From assembly GCF_023715145.1 (NCBI RefSeq), contig NZ_JAMBNP010000001.1:124001-188000 (forward strand): 64,000 bases of DNA, read 5' to 3'. The notes beneath the pieces were generated by a model, which saw only the letters and a program-made list of their open reading frames with translations, was not told the DNA's origin and did no database searches. Within the stretch, counting starts at the first letter, position 1, and every line of letters begins with the position of its first letter. The DNA comes from Paenibacillus glycanilyticus. GTDB taxonomy: Bacteria > Bacillota > Bacilli > Paenibacillales > Paenibacillaceae. This document shows positions 52,581 through 62,235 of this stretch, in pieces. A program made the translations under genes and the position numbers.

Positions 52581-53348
52581 CTATAAACCGCCATATCGCC
52601 GGGCCCGGCGTTGATATTCCAGTATGGCTTCCTGCAGATGAGCTTCATTGAATTCCGGCCAATATACGTCCGTAAACCACATCTCGCTATAGGCGACTTG
52701 CCACAACATGAAGTTACTCAGCCTTAGTTCACCGCTTGTACGGATTAACAGATCGGGATCGGGAATATCTCCGGTTAACAATCGGCTGGACAACAGCTTT
52801 TCGTCAATTTGTTCGGTAGACAAGCGTCCGTCCTGCACATCGGCTGCAATCTCTTTAATTGCTTCAAGCATTTCCTTGCGACCGCCATAATTAAGAGCAA
52901 AATTGAGTACGAGTCCAGTATTATTAGCCGTCTTCGTGATAGCTTCCTCAACTGCGTTCAGTGTAAACGATGGCAAGTTTTCTTTATGCCCCATCATGCG
53001 AACTTGAACGTTTTTTTCAATAAGCTCTTCCAGCTCAATCTCCAAAAACTGCTGTGGAAGCTTCATCAGGAAATCAACTTCGTCTTTGGGCCGCTTCCAG
53101 TTCTCCGTGGAAAAAGCGTACATTGTCAAATATTTGACACCAAGACGATCTGCCTCCATTACGATCCGCTTCACCGTTTTCATCCCGGTATGATGGCCGG
53201 CAATCCGTGGAAGTCCACGTTTCTTCGCCCAACGTCCGTTGCCGTCCATAATAATGGCAATATGCTTCGGAACATTGTCTGCAGCCAAAAACGGTTCAGC
53301 CGCATTCGAGGACGGTTTGCCAAGTTTGGCCCAAAGTCGACTGATCAT
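52581..53348 (-). CDS. uppS: Undecaprenyl diphosphate synthase (isoprenyl transferase)
   Basis: cis-Prenyltransferase extending farnesyl diphosphate to the C55 carrier lipid for cell-wall synthesis. IMDGNGRWAKKRGLPRIAGH (catalytic Asp, about 36-55), TMYAFSTENWKRP, NYGGRKEM and DLLIRTSGELRLSNFMLWQVAYSE are all present. Start ATG 53348 (MISRLWAK) with GGGAGGA upstream; the in-frame GTG before it overlaps this site. 255 residues. Second gene cdsA follows closely; the frr terminator precedes. Confidence 0.97.
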   Translation of the reverse strand: MISRLWAKLGKPSSNAAEPFLAADNVPKHIAIIMDGNGRWAKKRGLPRIAGHHTGMKTVKRIVMEADRLGVKYLTMYAFSTENWKRPKDEVDFLMKLPQQFLEIELEELIEKNVQVRMMGHKENLPSFTLNAVEEAITKTANNTGLVLNFALNYGGRKEMLEAIKEIAADVQDGRLSTEQIDEKLLSSRLLTGDIPDPDLLIRTSGELRLSNFMLWQVAYSEMWFTDVYWPEFNEAHLQEAILEYQRRARRYGGL

Positions 53349-53372
53349 GTTTGTTCCTCCCACCCGGATTTC

Positions 53373-53401
53373 AAAAAACCAAACCCCACCTGACGGAGGG
53401 G
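53373..53401 (-). terminator. Terminator after frr
   Basis: CCCC-T-CC pairs with GG-T-GGGG around GTCA, followed by TTTGGTTTTTTG on the minus strand, 25 bases before uppS. Confidence 0.75.
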
Positions 53402-53413
53402 CTGTAGGCGCAA

Positions 53414-53967
53414 TTATACTTCCATAATCTCTTTCTCTTTAGCAACCAATACTTTGTCAACTTCCGCGATGAAACGGTCCGTTGTTTTTTGAATGTCTTC
53501 TTGATGGCGACGGGACTCATCTTCGGAAACCGTCGTTTTCTCCATCTTTTTAATATCGTCATTCGCGTCGCGACGAATATTGCGGATCGCAACTTTCGCT
53601 TCTTCGCCGAATTTTTTCGTTGTCTTTACCAGATCATTACGGCGCTCTTCTGTAAGAGGCGGCAACGTAATGCGGATAGCCGAACCATCATTTGACGGTG
53701 TCAGGCCAAGATCGGATTTCATAATCGCTTTCTCGATTGCTGCGATGGACGATTTATCCCAAGGCTGAATGAACAGCGTGCGGGAATCCGGTGTATTAAT
53801 ATTCGCTAATTGCGCAACGGGCGTAGGTGCCCCGTAATATTCAACTTGAACACGGTCGAGCAAAGCAGGCGTCGCCCGTCCCGCACGAAGTGTAGCCAGA
53901 TCACGTTTCAAAGCAACGATTGCTTTCTCCATACGCTCTTCTGCATTTTTCTTAACTGCTTGCGGCA

Positions 53968-53968
<1 letters not shown>
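53414..53968 (-). CDS. frr: Ribosome recycling factor
   Basis: Splits post-termination ribosomes with EF-G. The 184 residues ([69 protein letters not shown]) are diagnostic. Its ATG shares one base with the pyrH stop (TAATG), so it is coupled to pyrH. A terminator follows. Confidence 0.98.
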
Positions 53969-54738
<770 letters not shown>

Positions 54739-54813
54739 CTATAATGATCTCTGTCAAGGTGTATTCTAATCCCTCTTATAAGCCAAAACTTATAAGCAAG
54801 TGCTTCGAATTTA

Positions 54814-54841
54814 GAAAAAAAGAGCGGGGCGAACGCCCCGC
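54814..54841 (-). terminator. Strong terminator after tsf
   Basis: GCGGGGCG/CGCCCCGC with a two-base loop, then TCTTTTTTT on the minus strand. Confidence 0.9.
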
Positions 54842-54859
54842 CCCGCCTGTGCGTTCGGT

Positions 54860-55510
54860 TTACAGTTTTGCTTGAGCCATAACTTCTTCAACGAAGTTAT
54901 CCACTTTTTTCTCAAGGCCTTCGCCCAGTTCGTAACGAACGAAGCGACGGATCGAGATGTTCTCGCCGATTGCGCTGATTTTCTCGTTAAGAAGAGCCGA
55001 AATTGTTTTGTCCGGATCTTTAACGAAGGATTGCTCCATCAGGCAGTATTCTTCGTAATATTTCGAGATACGGCCGTCAACCATTTTTTCAACGATTTTT
55101 TCAGGTTTGCCTTCGTTCAGAGCTTGAGCTTTCAAGATCTCGCGCTCTTTTTCGATTTCCTCAGCCGGTACTTCTTCGCGTTTTACGAACTTAGGGTTCG
55201 CAGCAGCGATGTGCATTGCGATGTCGCGAGCGAAAGTACGGAATTGATCTGTTTTTGCTACGAAGTCAGTTTCGCAGTTGATTTCAACCAGAACGCCGAT
55301 ACGGCCGCCTGCATGGATATACGATTCAACTACGCCCTCAGTTGCAACACGGCCAGCTTTATTAGCAGCCGCGGACAGACCTTTTTCACGAAGCAATTCG
55401 ATTGCTTTTGTGATGTCGCCGTTTGTTTCGTCCAATGCTTTCTTGCAATCGAGCATACCTGCTCCAGTTCTTTCACGAAGTTCTTTTACTGCGCTTGCGG
55501 ATACCGCCAT
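54860..55510 (-). CDS. tsf: Elongation factor Ts
   Basis: Nucleotide exchange factor of EF-Tu. The 216-residue short form typical of Firmicutes: N-terminal UBA-like domain ([37 protein letters not shown]) and the [13 protein letters not shown] motif (about 78-90). ATG 55510 follows AGGAGGG by seven bases; an ATG eight codons earlier is rejected. Separated from rpsB by a terminator-like hairpin, so its expression may depend on partial read-through. Confidence 0.98.
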   Translation of the reverse strand: MAVSASAVKELRERTGAGMLDCKKALDETNGDITKAIELLREKGLSAAANKAGRVATEGVVESYIHAGGRIGVLVEINCETDFVAKTDQFRTFARDIAMHIAAANPKFVKREEVPAEEIEKEREILKAQALNEGKPEKIVEKMVDGRISKYYEEYCLMEQSFVKDPDKTISALLNEKISAIGENISIRRFVRYELGEGLEKKVDNFVEEVMAQAKL

Positions 55511-55551
55511 GATTAGCCCTCCTGGAAATTCCATTTTTAGTTTTTACGTTC

Positions 55552-55594
55552 AAAAAAAGGGCGGTGAGAGGCTTTCACCTTCTGACCACCCTTT
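55552..55594 (-). terminator. Terminator between rpsB and tsf
   Basis: AAAGGGTGGT pairs with ACCGCCCTTT (one wobble), with an inner short stem, followed by seven T. Internal to the usual rpsB-tsf unit, so partial termination is likely. Confidence 0.8.
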
Positions 55595-55614
55595 GTTGTA
55601 GCAATTATATCGGA

Positions 55615-56313
55615 TTAAGCAGTTGTTTGCTCGCCTTGGTTAGCTTCCACGATAGCGTCAGCCATTTTGGACGTCAGCAATTTAACTGCGCGAATCGCGT
55701 CGTCATTGCCTGGAATTACATAGTCGATTTCGTCCGGATCGCAGTTAGTATCAACGATACCTACGATTGGGATACCGAGTTTGCGTGCTTCAGCAACAGC
55801 GATACGCTCTTTGCGAGGATCGATGATGAACAGCGCGCTAGGCAGGCCTTTCATGCCTTTGATGCCGCCGAGGAATTTTTCCAGACGGTCTTTTTCTTTG
55901 TTAAGAATGATAACTTCTTTTTTAGGCAGTACTTCGAAAGTACCGTCTTCCGACCATTTTTCGAGTTGACGCAGACGGTCAATACGTTTTTGAATCGTTT
56001 GGAAGTTAGTCAGCGTGCCACCCAACCAACGTTGGTTGATGTAGAAGTTGCCGCAACGTTCAGCTTCTTCTTTCACCGAGTCTTGAGCTTGTTTTTTCGT
56101 ACCTACGAACAGCATAGTGCCGCCCTCAGCAGCTACAGAACGTACGAAGTTGTAAGCTTCTTCGACTTTCTTAACTGTTTTTTGCAGGTCGATAATGTAA
56201 ATTCCGTTTCTTTCTGTGAAGATATAACGATCCATCTTAGGGTTCCAACGACGAGTCTGGTGACCGAAATGTACCCCAGCTTCGAGAAGCTGTTTCATGG
56301 AAATAACCGCCAT
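55615..56313 (-). CDS. rpsB: 30S ribosomal protein S2
   Basis: S2 sits at the 30S head-body junction. The 232 residues from ATG 56313 ([69 protein letters not shown]) are typical. Ribosome site AGGAGG is ten bases upstream. A promoter about 130 bases upstream gives a leader with a CTTCCGG/CCGGAAG hairpin that could serve feedback control, inferred only. Confidence 0.99.
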   Translation of the reverse strand: MAVISMKQLLEAGVHFGHQTRRWNPKMDRYIFTERNGIYIIDLQKTVKKVEEAYNFVRSVAAEGGTMLFVGTKKQAQDSVKEEAERCGNFYINQRWLGGTLTNFQTIQKRIDRLRQLEKWSEDGTFEVLPKKEVIILNKEKDRLEKFLGGIKGMKGLPSALFIIDPRKERIAVAEARKLGIPIVGIVDTNCDPDEIDYVIPGNDDAIRAVKLLTSKMADAIVEANQGEQTTA

Positions 56314-56441
56314 ATTCAACACACCTCCTGTTATGGTTTTTGAGTAGTTACCTCCGCCCATCGCATCTTCCGCTAAAACTTCCGGCGACCGGAAGCACCA
56401 TTAACGGAATTAATAGGCGTGTGTTTTTAACACCGTCAATT

Positions 56442-56470
56442 ACTATAACATATCCTCCAAGACGGTGCAA
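56442..56470 (-). promoter_or_regulatory. Promoter of rpsB
   Basis: TTGCAC, 17 bases, TATAGT with an extended TG (TGTTATAGT) on the minus strand, between the motility operon and rpsB. Confidence 0.7.
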
Positions 56471-56501
56471 CAGCTGATTGTCGAAATTTTGCAGTCTGTC
56501 C

Positions 56502-57068
56502 TCAGCCCTTCATTTGCTCATCAAATTCCGACTTGGTTAGCGGCTGGCTTGTTAGAATGCGGATGATCTCTTCGACGGTTGGATTCCCCTCAAAGATGAA
56601 ATAGCCGGCACGGACAGTCTTTTTGTTCATCGCCTTGATAAAAGCATCCTTGTCCGAAATCAGCTTTTGCTTGGCAAGCAGCTCTGCCGTATCCGTCAGA
56701 TTCATGCCGCCGGTGATGCGGACTTGCCTTTTATCCACGGGCTTATCATGTTCAGTCGGCTTCTGGACTGCCGCCTCGTCCTTGTCTTCAGCCGCTGGCG
56801 GGGATGAAGCTTCCGCAGGCGGCGACTCCTCGGGCTTCGCTGATGCGGCCGGAGAGGACGCATTGCCTGCTTCCTTGACCGCTTTAGCCCGTTCCTCGGC
56901 CAGCTTCGTATCCAGCTCCGCTTGCGTATAGAGCTTGGGCTCGCCATCCTTGAAGCCGTCAGCGAGCTTCTGCTGACTCTCATCCCCAATCTGCATGAGC
57001 TGCAGCAAGATAGCGCCGGCAATAATACCCGCGCCTAATCCCGCGACAAAGGATCGGTTCTTAAACAT
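56502..57068 (-). CDS. Membrane protein with MltG (YceG)-like LysM-type domain, no catalytic domain
   Basis: Not a recognised named gene. The 188 residues have an N-terminal transmembrane helix (about 7-27), a short charged stretch, a Pro/Ala/Ser/Glu-rich linker (about 68-110) and a C-terminal 60-residue domain (ITGGMNLTDTAELLAKQKLI, KTVRAGYFIFEGNPTVEEIIRIL). That domain resembles the LysM-like substrate-binding part of endolytic transglycosylase MltG. The MltG catalytic domain is absent, so a peptidoglycan-binding or septal targeting role is an inference. It overlaps the swrB-like gene by eight bases and is last in the motility run, before the rpsB promoter. AGGAGGAG lies before the ATG. Confidence 0.75.
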   Translation of the reverse strand: MFKNRSFVAGLGAGIIAGAILLQLMQIGDESQQKLADGFKDGEPKLYTQAELDTKLAEERAKAVKEAGNASSPAASAKPEESPPAEASSPPAAEDKDEAAVQKPTEHDKPVDKRQVRITGGMNLTDTAELLAKQKLISDKDAFIKAMNKKTVRAGYFIFEGNPTVEEIIRILTSQPLTKSEFDEQMKG

Positions 57069-57621
57069 GAGCCTTCTCCTCCTGCTTGGCCAGCTGCAAA
57101 ATAAGCTGCACTTCCCCTTTATTCATATTCAGCTTCTTGGCGATCGCCTCGATCGATTTGCCTTGATTATACAGCTCGAACAAATCAGAATACCGCATCT
57201 GTATGCCAGATACGGTTTGTTGAGGTTCAGGCTGCTTCGCTGCAATAGCTTGATGTTGCTGCGCCGATGGGGCAGCCGGCTGTACCGATCCAGGCATCAT
57301 CTGGGAAGCCAGGAGAAGATCATTCTGGCGCTGCTGCTGCAGCAAAGACAACTGCTGCTCAAGCAGCCGGTATTGGTTCTCCAGCTCTTGCACCCGCTGC
57401 CTGCTTTGTTCGGTTTGCTGCTTACCTTCTTCGTGAAGATTGGTAACAAGCTTCACCAGCTCTTGATGGTCAAGCTCCGTATTTTCCATAAACTGCTCTA
57501 GGGCAATTTCCATGTTGCGCGTATCCTTTGATTCTTGCTCCTGCTGCTTTCTGGGCAGGAATAAGGAAGCAACCGCTACAACAGCTCCAAGCAATACAAT
57601 ATAAGTCCAATTAGACATCAT
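57061..57621 (-). CDS. swrB: SwrB-like protein (DUF6115)
   Basis: Positional counterpart of B. subtilis SwrB, a single-pass membrane protein that promotes flagellar type III export and swarming. It has an N-terminal transmembrane helix (about 4-22), a long Gln/Glu-rich coiled coil (about 30-105), a low-complexity linker and a C-terminal helix-turn-helix-like segment (LYNQGKSIEAIAKKLNMNKGEVQLILQLAKQ). Sequence similarity to SwrB is in layout more than in residues, so orthology rests on position between sigD and rpsB. 186 residues. Confidence 0.75.
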   Translation of the reverse strand: MMSNWTYIVLLGAVVAVASLFLPRKQQEQESKDTRNMEIALEQFMENTELDHQELVKLVTNLHEEGKQQTEQSRQRVQELENQYRLLEQQLSLLQQQRQNDLLLASQMMPGSVQPAAPSAQQHQAIAAKQPEPQQTVSGIQMRYSDLFELYNQGKSIEAIAKKLNMNKGEVQLILQLAKQEEKAHV

Positions 57622-57649
57622 TCACACCCTCTGCAAAACATAGCTGATC

Positions 57650-57976
57650 TTATAGCGAAATATCCACATGATGCCCTTTATAGGGATGTTCTGGCTGACG
57701 GTCGTCTTCGGCTGCATCCTCAGGCTTTTCCGGCTTCCTCTTCCGCTTTGCCAAATACGGATTGCCGCTCTGCCTGTCTCGCTCATTCCGTACGTTTGGT
57801 CCGCCCGTTTGTTCAACGCCTGTATTTTTGCTGCGCAATTGCTCCGTCTGCTTGGATGCCAGTTCTGCCATACGCGTCTGTTCTGCTGTCATCCTATGGT
57901 TCGTTTGACTTTGCATGCCGCCCGCTTCCGGGGTACGCGGTATGGACCATTGCAAATCGATTGGCTTAAAAGGCAT
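57650..57976 (-). CDS. Small conserved-looking hypothetical protein in the motility operon
   Basis: No recognised family. The 108 residues are hydrophilic and Lys/Arg/Glu/Gln-rich, likely disordered, with a more ordered start (MPFKPIDLQWSIPRTPEAG) and a C-terminal PYKGHHVDISL. ATG 57976 has AGGAG seven bases upstream. Located 39 bases after the DUF342 gene and 28 before the SwrB-like gene, so it is almost surely translated within the operon. No transmembrane segment. Function unknown. Confidence 0.7.
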   Translation of the reverse strand: MPFKPIDLQWSIPRTPEAGGMQSQTNHRMTAEQTRMAELASKQTEQLRSKNTGVEQTGGPNVRNERDRQSGNPYLAKRKRKPEKPEDAAEDDRQPEHPYKGHHVDISL

Positions 57977-58015
57977 ACTCAAGCTCCTTCCCTAAAGGCG
58001 CAGGATACAAGGCAT

Positions 58016-59422
58016 TTACGAAAACAAAGGAAATTGGACGATATCTCCTTCCGAGTAACGGAAAGAAACCCGCTGTATCGGATCCTTGATAAATCGCGTA
58101 TAACGTCCGATTACTATCTTAATGCCGCCATAGACCGTATGGCTGATATCGACCTTGGCCTGGTCTGTATCTTCCACCGTTTTCTCAATCTCCAGAACGC
58201 GCTCTCTGATTTGATCAATCTCAGCGGCCGTCTGACGTCTTGTTGCGCCTAGCTTGATCCGCATCGCCATCTTTTGATCGTTTAATTGGTCCAAAGCCGC
58301 CTGCTGATCCAAAATGGCAAGTGCTTTCTCCGTCTTGTCAATGGCATCCAGATGCTGACGCAGCTTCAACCGGAGCTCCTGAAGCTCGGTACGGGATTCC
58401 GGTCTTACTCCTACCTCGATTGCCGTTGCCGTAGACATGGTATTGCCAATTACGCGTGCGGAAACCTGCTCAACCGCCTGAATCGTTCCGCCGACAATTA
58501 ATCCCTTAGAACCTTGACAGATAACGTTGCGCCCTGCACGTACGTTAGAATGCATAATGCTCTGAGACACAAGAACATCCTCGCCGGCAATCACATTGCT
58601 GTCTTGGATGAACGAGCTCTTCACATTTTTTTGCGCTTTGACGTAGCCTTTATTGCCAGCCATAATTCCGCCAGTAATCTCGATCGAACCCTCGGACTCC
58701 ATCTCTGCCCCTTCAACCCCGCCAATGACGCGAATATCTCCGGAGGCCTTCACGCGGAATCCGCTGAGTACGTTGCCGCGAATAACAACGGTTCCGACAA
58801 AATCGATATTGCCGACTCTATAATCAACGTCTCCGTTTACTTCATACACCGGAAAAACGTTTACTTTCTCTTTGTCAGTGATCGTAATGAGGCCGTCAAT
58901 CAAAGCATACATCGCTGTCTGGGTCTCGTTCACAACGACGTTTTTACCTATCTTAAACCTTGCCTGCTTGCCCTGCTTGGCCGGAATTTCTTCGCCGGTT
59001 ACCATCATGCCCGGAGTACCGAACATCGCTTCGATCCTCTCGGCGATTAATTGACCGCGCTTTACGTTTTTTAATCGCGATACTTCTTTAAAATCAACCT
59101 TGCCGTCTTCCAGCTCCGCTGGACGCTGTGACTGTTCCTTCATGTCATAAGCAAAACGGATAGAGCCATCCTTGCCGAGCGTAGCCGGATTACCAACAGC
59201 AATTAATGTTTGCTCTTTGCAGTACGCCAGCGTATTGCTGCAAATTTCATTTAACGTACTTGTTCGTATTCCAAATACAACGCCCTTGCTGCGTACAAAA
59301 CGTTCCATTTGACCGGGAGTGCAGTCGAAATCCTCGGTGATCCGGTTAAAGGTCAGGAAGGCAGACAGCTTATCTGCTGATATCTGGATACGCAAGTAAG
59401 ATTCCAATAAATGGTCTTCCAC
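58016..59422 (-). CDS. DUF342 (FapA) family protein
   Basis: A 468-residue protein with the DUF342 layout: a mixed N-terminal domain, a central right-handed beta-helix of repeated Gly/Val/Ile turns (about 185-330: VDYRVGNIDFVGTVVIRGNVLSGF, SIEITGGIMAGN) and a C-terminal coiled coil (about 340-420) with a small beta end. DUF342 genes are often next to flagellar and chemotaxis genes, but their role is not established; polymer or scaffold formation like bactofilins is a guess. GTG start at 59422 with GAAGGGAG eight bases upstream, 15 bases after sigD. Confidence 0.88.
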   Translation of the reverse strand: MEDHLLESYLRIQISADKLSAFLTFNRITEDFDCTPGQMERFVRSKGVVFGIRTSTLNEICSNTLAYCKEQTLIAVGNPATLGKDGSIRFAYDMKEQSQRPAELEDGKVDFKEVSRLKNVKRGQLIAERIEAMFGTPGMMVTGEEIPAKQGKQARFKIGKNVVVNETQTAMYALIDGLITITDKEKVNVFPVYEVNGDVDYRVGNIDFVGTVVIRGNVLSGFRVKASGDIRVIGGVEGAEMESEGSIEITGGIMAGNKGYVKAQKNVKSSFIQDSNVIAGEDVLVSQSIMHSNVRAGRNVICQGSKGLIVGGTIQAVEQVSARVIGNTMSTATAIEVGVRPESRTELQELRLKLRQHLDAIDKTEKALAILDQQAALDQLNDQKMAMRIKLGATRRQTAAEIDQIRERVLEIEKTVEDTDQAKVDISHTVYGGIKIVIGRYTRFIKDPIQRVSFRYSEGDIVQFPLFS

Positions 59423-59437
59423 CTTGCCTACTCCCTT

Positions 59438-60208
59438 CTAATGCTGCAATAATTGATCTTTATGTTTGGCTAATGCTCCGCGCAGCCGTAAAATCGCTTT
59501 TGAATGAAGCTGCGAAATTCTCGATGGAGACAGTGACATCACTTCCGCAATTTCGCTTAAAGATAATTCCTCATAATAGAAGAGCGAGATAACCGTGCGT
59601 TCCTTCTCCGTTAATTTCTCAATCCCGCTGATCAGCGAGTCCTTGAGGAAAAACTCATGCGCTTTGTGATCCGGATTCTTCGCCCTGTCGTCAATCAGCA
59701 GCGAAAGCCTGGTTTCCGATTCTTCCTCGCGAATCGGATCTTCAAGCGAGCATACGGTTGTAATGGCGATTTCATGAAGCATCGTTGTGAACTCTTTCTC
59801 GCTAACATTCAGATAATCGCTGATTTCTGCATCCGTAACGGAACGCAAATACTTCTGCTCCAAGCTTTGATACGCTTCTTCAATTCGTTTAGCCTTTTCT
59901 CTGACCGAACGGGGAACCCAATCCCCTTGACGAAGACCGTCAATAATGGAACCGCGGATTCTCCAGGACGCATAGGTTTCAAACTGCAAGCCCCGGCAAT
60001 AATCGAATTTCTCAATGGCGTCAATAAGACCCATTACGCCATTGCTAGCGAGATCATCCTTCAGAACGTTTTTGGGCAATCCAATCGCCATTCGGTTCGT
60101 CACATAATCGACCAAAGGCAAAAATTGTTCGATGAGACGCTTCTTGGCTTCTAGATCGCCTTCTTCTTTCCACGCGCGCCACAAATCCAAATTCGCAGTC
60201 GCAATCAT
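59438..60208 (-). CDS. sigD: Flagellar sigma factor SigD (FliA/sigma-28)
   Basis: Directs late flagellar, chemotaxis and autolysin genes. The 256 residues contain region 2 (FLPLVDYVTNRMAIGLP, NGVMGLIDAIEKFDYCRGLQFETYASWRIRGSIIDGLRQ), region 3 and region 4 with the -35 binding HTH (TEKERTVISLFYYEELSLSEIAEVMSLSPSRISQLHSKA). ATG 60208 follows AGGAGGG. Within the same operon as cheA-D, as in B. subtilis, where its far-downstream position affects motile cell frequency. No flgM is visible in the window. Confidence 0.97.
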   Translation of the reverse strand: MIATANLDLWRAWKEEGDLEAKKRLIEQFLPLVDYVTNRMAIGLPKNVLKDDLASNGVMGLIDAIEKFDYCRGLQFETYASWRIRGSIIDGLRQGDWVPRSVREKAKRIEEAYQSLEQKYLRSVTDAEISDYLNVSEKEFTTMLHEIAITTVCSLEDPIREEESETRLSLLIDDRAKNPDHKAHEFFLKDSLISGIEKLTEKERTVISLFYYEELSLSEIAEVMSLSPSRISQLHSKAILRLRGALAKHKDQLLQH

Positions 60209-60213
60209 GTCAC

Positions 60214-60645
60214 TTACCCTCCTGTCAGATGACGAATGGCCTTAGCCAATTCTTCAGGCTCTTTATTCTGCGTCGATACCAGCTTAGGCGGTGTTAACGG
60301 TTTAAACTGCCTATTCTGTTCCGGCTGTTCAACTTCCTGTGCTCTTTGGCCGTCCATCTGTGACTTGAGCAATTGATTAAGGTCTTCGCTCTCATCAGGA
60401 GTTTGGAGATCGAGTTGCGTTCCTTTTCCTTCCTCCACGGCTGTCTCTACCTGCTGCATCACTGGCGGACGAAGTATAAAGGCCAGTGCAAACCGCATTA
60501 CAAAAGCAATCGCAACAAAGGCGATGAAAGCATACATGCTGCGCATCAGCATAACAGACAGCGGGTTTTTACCAATTGAAAATAATAAGGTTAATACCGC
60601 GCCAATAATCCCCAAGCCGACATTCCATCGCCAATTTCCAACCAT
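60214..60645 (-). CDS. Small membrane protein between cheD and sigD
   Basis: No named family recognised. 143 residues: two predicted transmembrane helices (about 9-28 and 34-58), then a hydrophilic cytoplasmic-looking tail rich in Gln/Glu (about 60-143). ATG 60645 follows the cheD stop by one base, with AAAGGAG inside cheD, and its end is five bases before sigD. Its fixed place in the operon suggests a motility or sigma-D related role, but nothing in the sequence shows which. Confidence 0.75.
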   Translation of the reverse strand: MVGNWRWNVGLGIIGAVLTLLFSIGKNPLSVMLMRSMYAFIAFVAIAFVMRFALAFILRPPVMQQVETAVEEGKGTQLDLQTPDESEDLNQLLKSQMDGQRAQEVEQPEQNRQFKPLTPPKLVSTQNKEPEELAKAIRHLTGG

Positions 60646-60646
60646 T

Positions 60647-61141
60647 TCAAATCTCCTTTATCCCAAACTGCACGCTTCTTATGCTCAATATCCCGCTGCT
60701 GCTGTCGATTTCGATCGTGCGGCCATAATTCCCGCCAGTATCCTGCCCGATTACCGGTATCGAATAGTTCGCGAGAATTTCCAAACAGGATTCTACGTTC
60801 CGGGGTCCGATTCGCATGGAATCCGACTGGCCCGAGAAGGCAAACATTTGCGCTCCGCCGGCCATTTTCGCTGCCAGACGCCCTACAACGGCGCCTACAG
60901 CCTTCATTTGCCCAATAAGCTCCGGAATTGCCGTATCCGCATATTTGGCAATATTCATAGTCGACTCTCTGGCAATATCGGAGGATGGCAGCATAACATG
61001 CGCCATTCCCGCAATTCGTGCAACAGGATCGTATAACGTTAGTCCGACACAAGAGCCTAGTCCTGTTGTCCGCAGATGTGCTCCGCCCGCAGCCCATTTC
61101 AAATCTGCCATGCCAACCTTGATCACATCTTGTTGGATCAT
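60647..61141 (-). CDS. cheD: Chemoreceptor glutamine deamidase CheD
   Basis: Deamidates glutamines of chemoreceptors and, in B. subtilis, forms a complex with CheC for adaptation. The catalytic triad region is intact: RTTGLGSCVG (Thr and Cys) and GMAHVMLP (His), with AGGAQMFAFSG. 164 residues. Its ATG overlaps the cheC stop (ATGA), so the partner proteins are made together. Confidence 0.96.
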   Translation of the reverse strand: MIQQDVIKVGMADLKWAAGGAHLRTTGLGSCVGLTLYDPVARIAGMAHVMLPSSDIARESTMNIAKYADTAIPELIGQMKAVGAVVGRLAAKMAGGAQMFAFSGQSDSMRIGPRNVESCLEILANYSIPVIGQDTGGNYGRTIEIDSSSGILSIRSVQFGIKEI

Positions 61142-61758
61142 TCGGTCAGTACTCCCAAGGATTGAAATATTTTAGAGAATGAGTCAGGATCAGGAATCAG
61201 GAAGAAATGTCCCTCCAGCTCTTCTCTGTCTTCGAGAAACGTTGTTTCGATCAGAAGGGCGGAATCGCCCATCTCGCCATACTGCATCAGGCCGTAAGTA
61301 AGGATTGGTCCTGCCATATCTCTTGCGACGGAAGGAACCGAAGGGGCCATCGACAAATGGGTAAAATCAGCCAGGGAAGATAAATAAGATCCCGCCAAAA
61401 TATTGCCGATCTCGCAAAGCGCCGACATCTCCATCTCCGAATAGCAGTCCGGGTCTTCGCTTGCAAACGACAGAAGCTGTCCAAGCAATCGCTTGGCTGC
61501 ATCCTCCTGGATGATGAAAAACATATTGCCCGGCGCTTCCCCTTCTACCCGGAGGTATACCGCAAAGACGACCTGCTCGGAACCGCCGACCCGGTCTGCC
61601 ACTTCTTCGAAAGGCAGCAGGCTCACCTTAGGGACAGCCATGTCAACGGGCTTGTCCAGGAGACAGGATAATGCGGTTGCCGCATTACCCGCTCCGATAT
61701 TGCCTACTTCCTTTAATACATCCATCTCAAATGCTTTAAACCGGTTAAAGGCGTTCAC
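61138..61758 (-). CDS. cheC: CheY-P phosphatase CheC
   Basis: Dephosphorylates CheY-P and regulates CheD. The two active-site helices with E-x3-N are present: DVLKEVGNIGAGNAATALS (about 13-31) and SALCEIGNILAGSYLSSL (about 110-127). 206 residues. GTG start at 61758 with AGAGGTG inside the end of cheW, two bases after its stop. Confidence 0.96.
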   Translation of the reverse strand: MNAFNRFKAFEMDVLKEVGNIGAGNAATALSCLLDKPVDMAVPKVSLLPFEEVADRVGGSEQVVFAVYLRVEGEAPGNMFFIIQEDAAKRLLGQLLSFASEDPDCYSEMEMSALCEIGNILAGSYLSSLADFTHLSMAPSVPSVARDMAGPILTYGLMQYGEMGDSALLIETTFLEDREELEGHFFLIPDPDSFSKIFQSLGVLTE

Positions 61759-61760
61759 AC

Positions 61761-62222
61761 CTACACCTCTAACTGTTCGAGCTGAATGATTTCGTTCTTA
61801 TTCAGAACCTCAGACAGATTCAGCATGATCAAGAGACGGTTATCTCCGAACTTGGCAATGCCTCTTAAATATTTCGCTTTAATACCGCCTACAATTTCCG
61901 GCGGTGAGTCGATTGTGTCTGCATCGATATCCACAACGTCATTAGCGGAATCAACGATGAAGCCAACCTCCATTTCGTTTACGGCAACAACGATGATGCG
62001 GCTGTTCTCCGTAGTTGCCGATTCTGTAAGGCCAAACCGGCCGCGAAGATCGATAACGGGAACAACGATACCGCGAAGATTAATAACTCCTTTAATGAAG
62101 GAAGGAGTTTTCGGCACACGGGTAATCGGAGCTAAACGTTCGATTGTACGAACCTTATCCACCTCAATGCCATATTCCTCATGCGCCAGCGAAAATACGA
62201 TTACTTTTAATTCTTCTCCCAT
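61761..62222 (-). CDS. cheW: Chemotaxis coupling protein CheW
   Basis: Bridges receptors and CheA. The 153-residue SH3-like fold has VFSLAHEEYGIEVDKVRTIER, ITRVPKTPSFIKGVINLRGIVVPVIDLRGRF and VGFIVDSANDVVDI. ATG 62222 has AGGGAGGG upstream, 13 bases after cheA. Confidence 0.97.
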   Translation of the reverse strand: MGEELKVIVFSLAHEEYGIEVDKVRTIERLAPITRVPKTPSFIKGVINLRGIVVPVIDLRGRFGLTESATTENSRIIVVAVNEMEVGFIVDSANDVVDIDADTIDSPPEIVGGIKAKYLRGIAKFGDNRLLIMLNLSEVLNKNEIIQLEQLEV

Positions 62223-62235
62223 CGAAAAGCCCTCC

